A DNA stretch of 64,000 bases from Pseudisothecium myosuroides (Eukaryota; Streptophyta; Bryopsida; Hypnales; Lembophyllaceae). The position numbers and the translations under genes were made by a program. The DNA lies in the NCBI GenBank assembly GCA_951799445.1, contig OX637293.1, positions 4,774,001 to 4,838,000 on the forward strand. Reading direction: 5' to 3'. Below, in pieces: positions 58,673-64,000 of the stretch (its first letter is position 1; every line of letters begins with the position of its first letter). Below the pieces are notes generated by a model. That model searched no databases and was not told the origin of the DNA. It was given only the letters and a program-made list of their open reading frames with translations.

Positions 58673-59602
58673 TTAACCCCTAAAAGCCCATTGTCCCTTC
58701 GGGGGACAAATGCGTCTTCGGGCATGTACCTTTTTGCTGAAATTTTCTCCTGATTTTTTTGAAACTTTTTGTGAACATGAAGAATTGAGAGAGGTACGTG
58801 GCAGAAAAAAAAATTTGAAATCGGACCTTTGAGAAAGAAGTTATGCCATTTCTTGGAATGCGTGGGGACGGGGGGCAGCAAAAAAAATTTGCAAAATTTT
58901 GAATTTTTTTTTTAAATATTTTTTTTCTCATAGATTATATTTTTGTCTATCTGGAAAGCTTTTATTCATTTCATTTGGATTTGTTATGAGGAAGTTATGG
59001 ACATTCTTGTTTTTCGGGCAGTTAGAGCATCTTCTTGAAAAAAATAACTTGTAAGATTCTTTTGGGAATGCAATTTTTGTAATTTTTCAAATTTTTTTTT
59101 TTGTGAATGATTTAGTTTACTTGCTAGAACAATCTCACCATTGGGATTAGTGCATTTTAATTCCATCTAAAATATATGAATATTTTAGATTTTCCTTCTA
59201 TCTTGTACCTACTTCTACTTAACAATTTTTTTAAGAATGATAATTAAGTTTTTTTGAATTTTTTTTTTTCCTAGACTCTCAACTCAATTCTCCACTATAA
59301 AGATTTAAAACTCAAAACGCTGTAGTGCAAAAATTTTAAGTTAAAAATGTTTAAAGTCAAAAAATTTGGTCCCGCAATGTGCTGAAAAACTTGATTTTTC
59401 CACTTTAAATGCAGATATCTTGCAATCTGTGCGGTCAAAAATTCTGAAATTTTTTCCACACATTCTCATACCAATAAGGTGTAAGATCCTATGGTTAGAT
59501 GTGAAAAAAAAACAATTTGAATTTTTTTGTACTTTTTGCTATAGAAATGGCAGTTTTGAGTGTTTTTTGGCAGAAAAAAGGCCTTGGGCCTTTAGGGGTT
59601 AA
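58673..59602 (+). mobile_element. TTAA-family element, subfamily I, best intact reference copy
   Basis: A 930-bp uninterrupted copy, TTAA at 58673-58676 and 59599-59602. The left end is TTAACCCCTAAAAGCCC, then the hairpin TTGTCCC-TTCGG-GGGACAA. Right end: CCTTGGGCCTTTAGGGGTTAA. It shows the uninterrupted form of the site where the copy at 3005-3933 inserted into the sibling at 2374-4230. No ORF of transposase size is present. Confidence 0.9.
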
Positions 59603-59888
59603 TCCAAGTTTACAAAACATTGTTCTTCATGGAAACATAAAAATATATATATAAGTGGAAAGTGGGAGTTCACTCATGGTAATGTAGCATGCTAAATTTG
59701 ATGCGCATTCAACTATAAACTTGGCAACAAATTTTGCAAGGCAAACTATTAGAATGTTTAAGCACTAGTCAATGACTTCTTCATCTTCACTCTAATACAA
59801 AGATCAAAGATTTTTTTCCCTCGGTGACACAAATTTGGACTTCAAACTAGATATTCTAAACTTTCCAATGATACATTACAAGTAAACA
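59603..59888. other. Short spacer, nothing recognised
   Basis: AT-rich unique-looking DNA between two TTAA-family copies. Confidence 0.5.
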
Positions 59889-60138
59889 TTAACCCCTGAA
59901 GGACTCGAGCCTTTGTTTGTCAAAAAACACTCAAAATTGCCATTTTTATCACAAAGTGAAAAAATGTGAAAATTGACTTTTTGCATATCTAACTATAGAA
60001 TCATGCACTAGACTAGTGTAAGAATCTGTGGAATAAATTTTATAAACTTTGGCCACATAGATTGCAAGATATTTGCACTTAAAGTAAAGAAAACAAATTT
60101 TTTTGCACCTTCCGTGACTAGATTATTTGACTTCAAGC

Positions 60139-60198
60139 CAAATTGTGGTTTTTGAGGTTTTGGTCAATTGTTGCAGTCTTTTGACTTTTTCAAGTGTA
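60139..60198 (+). repeat. 60-bp perfect direct repeat, first copy
   Basis: Contains TTTTGAGGTTTTGGTCAATT and GTTGCAGTCTTTTGAC. Identical by eye to 61449-61508. Confidence 0.85.
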
Positions 60199-60344
60199 AA
60201 AAGTGCATTTGAACTTGTAAAAGATACTTTTGTACCTATATCAATAATGTGCACCAAAAATATTTTTATTATATGAATTATTGAGTGTTGGACTCTCCAA
60301 AATTCAAATTCTATAATTCTTGGTGATTGGTGTTTAAGTACATT

Positions 60345-61190
60345 CATATATATTCATTGTACGATTGCCCATTTTCATCCACAATTGGCAACTTCATCCA
60401 TATTTTAGGTAGAAATGGAAACATTTGGCAAAAATAGACTGCTTGTATTTGGCACAAAAAATTACATTTTTGTTGAAATGGTGCAATTTAGACTCCATTG
60501 TGTCTAAATAAGGTATATTAGAAAAAAAATCCTTGTCTGAAATGGCAATTAGGCCTGACAAGCAATAGTACAGTACGTGTTGGGCGCCAATAGGAAGAAC
60601 TTGTCCAACGGTTGCCGCCCACGTTCTTCCTGTTGACGCCCAACCCATACCATTCATGCTCAGAGCCCAAGATAATGAATCACTTGAAATTTGGTGTTCA
60701 CTGTTCAAACATTATATTCTACATTCATCCAAGGCATCTTCAATGCAATTCAATTATATTTGCAAGCACATTTTCATCTACAAAATGCAACTTCATCCAT
60801 ATTTTGAATAGAAATGTAAATATTTGGCAAAAAAAAGACTATTTTTGTTTGGCAAAAAAATATGTATTTTTTGAAAGAGTGCAATTTGACTCCATTGTGT
60901 CAAAAAAAGGTAAATGAGAAGGAAAAAAATCCTTGCCTTGAATGGCACATACACTAGTACAATACGTGCTAAGCACCAACCATTGATAAGAATGTATCCA
61001 ATGATTGCCATCCACGTTCTTCATGTCGGCTCCCAATACATACATTTGTACCAAGATAATGATTATTCATTTGAAATTTGGTATTCAAGCATTTTATTTC
61101 TACACTCATCCATCTTCAACACATTTCAATTATACAATTTTACATTTTCATCCGCAAAAGGCAACTTCATCCAATTGCATCTCAAAAAAT
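60345..61190. repeat. Tandem array, unit about 374-399 bp, just over two copies
   Basis: TTTTCATCC and GGCAACTTCATCC landmarks recur at about 60372, 60771 and 61145. Each full unit also holds ATTTGGCAAAAA, GACTCCATTGTGTC, AATCCTTG and a CCACGTTCTTC segment. In the first unit GTTGGGCG-CCAATAGGAAGAAC and its near-complement form a hairpin at about 60578-60645. Confidence 0.65.
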
Positions 61191-61448
61191 AAAAATTTAC
61201 AACCATGCAATAATTAGTGCAAAATAAGCACCCTTTGAAGATTGCTACAAGAAGGAGATTTTACCATTTAAAAAAAGCTCTTTGTTAGTCTATAAAATCC
61301 TAGTATATAATTTTGTTTCCTAATTTTTGTCTCCAGATCTTTTAGGAGCCTAAAAATAGGATGAAAGCATGAAAAATTTGTACTATTTGTGATTCTAGAC
61401 TATAGTTCTAACAACTCTGATTTCCTTAACCCCTAAAAATCCTTTAGA

Positions 61449-61508
61449 CAAATTGTGGTTTTTGAGGTTTTGGTCAATTGTTGCAGTCTTTTGACTTTTT
61501 CAAGTGTA
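61449..61508 (+). repeat. 60-bp perfect direct repeat, second copy
   Basis: Identical by eye to 60139-60198, 1,310 bp downstream. It is preceded by a TTAA-family left-end fragment at 61426. Confidence 0.85.
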
Positions 61509-62164
61509 CAAATTTATTTATTTTATACAATAGGATTTAAATTTTATTTTATTTATCTTGAAAAAATAAATTGAGGGCTTTAGAAAAATTTAACTCTTAA
61601 TTTTCATTCTTAAAAAAATTATTAAGGTAGAAAAAGGTCAATTTTTTTATTTATTAATATCTTTAAGATGGAATTGAAATATATTAATTCCAATGGTGAG
61701 ATTTTTTAAATAAGCAAATCAAACCTTTTGGACCTTTTTTTCTGAAAAATTGTAAAAATTGAGTTCAAAAACATATCCAATAAATTATTTTGTCAACAAG
61801 ATGCTATGATTGCTTAGAAATCAAGATGCTCCATAACTTTCACATCACTAATTAAAATAGAATGAATCAAATCTTTTCAAATAGACAGAAATATGATCTG
61901 CAAGAAATAATTTTTTTTTAATTTCATTTTCAAGTTTTTGTGGATTTCTTTTGTTGTTTGATGAGGTGTGAATTGTGTATAGGATGGCATAACTTTTTCT
62001 TTCAAACACCATTTGAAATTTTTTTAAATTATATTTCTCCAAAGCTAATGTATTTTTTTTATCTTAAAAAAAATTCAAAAAATCACAACAAAAATTAAAA
62101 CTATAGGAGCCTAATCAAAATCTATTTTGTTCCCTATAGGGACTTTGGTCTTTTAGAGATTTAA

Positions 62165-64000
62165 AAAAAATATTGAATTTGTATTGAATTTCAAAATTGG
62201 AAACTGCAATCTCTACATATTTCAAAGTGCAAGGTTACACATGCCTTCAACACTTACTCATGCACTTAATACAAAATTGAAATGTCAATCCTTGTAGCTA
62301 AACATCACTCTTTCATGATCTTTGCAAATAGCATTTACATACACTGTCAATATGCAATAGTATATTATCACATTTTAGTATACATTATAATATACTGGTA
62401 TATTATTAGTATACAATAGTACAATATTTGGAGATCTTCCACATTTTGGAATGCAACAAGTCTTATACGAGGGTTGCTATTATGTGAGCATGGGAGTGTG
62501 AGCCTATGAGTTTAGAATACTACACATTTATGTTATAGGTGTATTACTATAGAAACTGTCTATGATTATAGAGTATATATGTTACAAGTACCCATATTAT
62601 AGGCGTTTGTGATACATACACATTCTGTAGTGTGTGGTATCTATATTATAGGTACCTATATTGTAAGCTCAATGCTCACAAGCTTGCATTTTTGGGCTCA
62701 CATACTAGCATCGTTGGTCTTATACCATTTGATGCGCATAGCATTGTCTAACCAAACAATGGTCTTTCCCATGCTGGGAAGGTATTATGATTTGTTGGAT
62801 ATCTAGGAAGAACTTATTAGTTAATTCAAGAATTGGATTTGTTTGAAGAGTCATATAAGACAATTTTGTTCACTTCGGAGGTCCCCTTTGCAAGGATACA
62901 AAAAAAGAACCCTACCGCAATGCTAAACAATATTATCCATTGCAAAATTTCTACCACCCATTCACTTTGCACAAAGTTCTAGATTTCAACTAATTTCATG
63001 TTATTAAAAATCACACGCTTAGAACGCCTTCCGGCACTTTGGGCTTTTCTGGGATCTAAAGGGTTAAAGTGCAAGTAGTGTGGCTTTCACTGTACCAAAG
63101 CACGCAGATTCTAAATTGGGTAACGTCACCGTTATCACTGTTTCACTGGTCAGCCGCTGGAGCATAATCAAAATTTAAGATTCATTTTCTTGCAGAAAAG
63201 GTTCCTCCACTTGTGTCAAAAAAATATTAAAAAAAACTTAAGATTCCATAAACAAATTACTTAAGGGGAAAAATCTCTCCGGGAATATTCTATTTGTCTA
63301 ACTTATCTGACAAAGTGAAGATTTCCTTGAGAATTTCATGCCTCATTGGCTGGAGCTTCAAGCAAAGGACGTGGGCACATCCCTGCTGTCCATCTACCTT
63401 AGAGAATCCCACGGCATGAAACTTCGGAGCAGTGATAGTAATATTTAAACTACTGTTGTACCACTGGCTGATGCCACTGATGAGTCACTGAAGCATCAAA
63501 TCAGAGCTTTTTTCCCTACAAATTTGGATTGTATTTGGAGTGCATAAACATTCTTTACCAATGAGGCAGGGTACCTTTTGCATCCTTGAAAAGGGGACCT
63601 GAACCAAATTGTCTTATGTGGCTCTTCATATGGCTCCTGAGCCAAACCCAATCCTTGAATTAAGTTAGTAGGCTATAAATGCGACCCTCTCCTTCAAACC
63701 GTCCCTATATTTAGCTATAGAATGGATTGGAGGTGATCCTTAAATGGACCACTTTTGCTATTGAATGAATCAAGGAAAATTTGTTTTTTTAATTGCAAGA
63801 GCCAATCATTGGCCTTGATTTCCTCAAATCACTTTCAAAATTGCAAGGGGACAAATTTTGGAAGACCTAATGTCACAAATAAGTACCTACTATTGAAATC
63901 TTTGAAAATTCATAACTAATTAAAAATGCTTCAAAAAATATGAAACCACTTGTGTTACGTTCCGTATCTATTTTTCTCTCTCTGAAAAATGAGCTAAAAA
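62165..64000. other. Gene-free end region with an inverted pair of a dispersed repeat
   Basis: No gene was recognised. The dispersed block of 27840-28130 recurs at about 62745-62920 (GGGAAGGTATTATG, CCCCTTTGCAAGGATAC) and inverted at about 63565-63680 (GCATCCTTGAAAAGGGG). TATA-rich short repeats lie at about 62370-62440 and 62560-62660. A lone CTAAAGGGTTAA near 63057 may be a TTAA-family remnant. Confidence 0.5.

Larger units (their letters stand above)
59889..62164 (-). mobile_element. TTAA-family element, minus, disrupted by a 1.25-kb insertion
   Basis: Starts TTAACCCCTGAAGGACTCG (TTAA at 59889-59892) and ends CTTTTAGAGATTTAA (62161-62164). Both flanks follow the minus orientation of the family (GATTGCAAGATATTTGCACTT near 60061; GATGGAATTGAAATATATTAA near 61667). 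The middle, about 60199-61448, is foreign and is bracketed by a 60-bp direct repeat. A further TTAACCCCTAAAAATCC at 61426 lies just before the second copy of that repeat. Confidence 0.6.

Noticed and set aside
59590..59602. TTTAGGG at element ends, identical to the plant telomere repeat
   Set aside because: It occurs once per element end as part of the inverted repeat, never in tandem, so it is not interstitial telomere DNA.

Overview
The window looks like nuclear DNA of a land plant. It is AT-rich and gene-poor, with one clear intron-containing nuclear gene, one clear small plant-like AT-hook gene, CT/GA-rich leader DNA, and many non-autonomous DNA transposons of Stowaway-, Harbinger- and TTAA-type. 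The order cannot be fixed from sequence alone. The low gene density and the animal-like form of the L2HGDH protein make me lean towards a non-flowering plant, with low confidence.

Genes. (1) Positions 50464-56395 (+) hold a five-exon gene for FAD-dependent, mitochondrial L-2-hydroxyglutarate dehydrogenase. The spliced frame is intact (465 residues) and all four introns are phase 2. (2) Positions 23369-23779 (+) encode a 136-residue, highly charged AT-hook protein whose ATG lies directly behind a probable 5'-UTR intron. Weaker candidates are a 45-codon ORF at 8326-8463 behind a TATA box and a broken coding remnant at 37053-37404. I see no rRNA, tRNA or CRISPR.

Repeats. The rest is mostly layered mobile DNA. 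The dominant family, called the TTAA family here, has about 17 copies, most close to 930 bp. Copies start TTAACCCCTAAAGG and end CCTTTAGGGGTTAA. They lie at 1, 888, 2374, 3005 (nested), 9640, 10997, 12055, 17931, 31358, 32081 (nested), 33695, 43413 (inside another transposon), 45637, 46576 (sharing a TTAA with its neighbour), 56905, 58673 and 59889. Nested copies with a sibling empty site show that insertion duplicates TTAA. Subfamilies swap left ends at a GGGCAG-rich internal motif. A second family, with AGGTATGTG ends and 3-bp TNA duplications, is at 6882-8154 and 42877-44710, with a partial copy at 38290. Harbinger-like elements (GAGCATC ends, TTA duplications) are at 6060, 36541 (a near-perfect 0.5-kb palindrome), 47729 and 48056 (nested). 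Small elements with TA duplications are at 35401, 41518 and 55158. A degenerate tandem array of about 285-bp units fills 19480-22035, and an inverted relative lies at 4370-5245.

Layout. 1-8.2 kb: mobile elements. 8.2-8.5 kb: promoter-like island. 8.7-22 kb: repeats and AT-rich DNA. 22-26 kb: AT-hook gene island. 26-47.5 kb: repeats. 47.7-48.8 kb: nested Harbinger-like elements. 48.8-56.5 kb: L2HGDH with a triplicated upstream segment and duplicated intron segments. 56.9-64 kb: TTAA-family copies, a 60-bp direct repeat around a tandem array, and featureless DNA.

Limits. Everything was read by eye. Repeat boundaries without a target duplication are approximate, and copy-to-copy identities were not computed.
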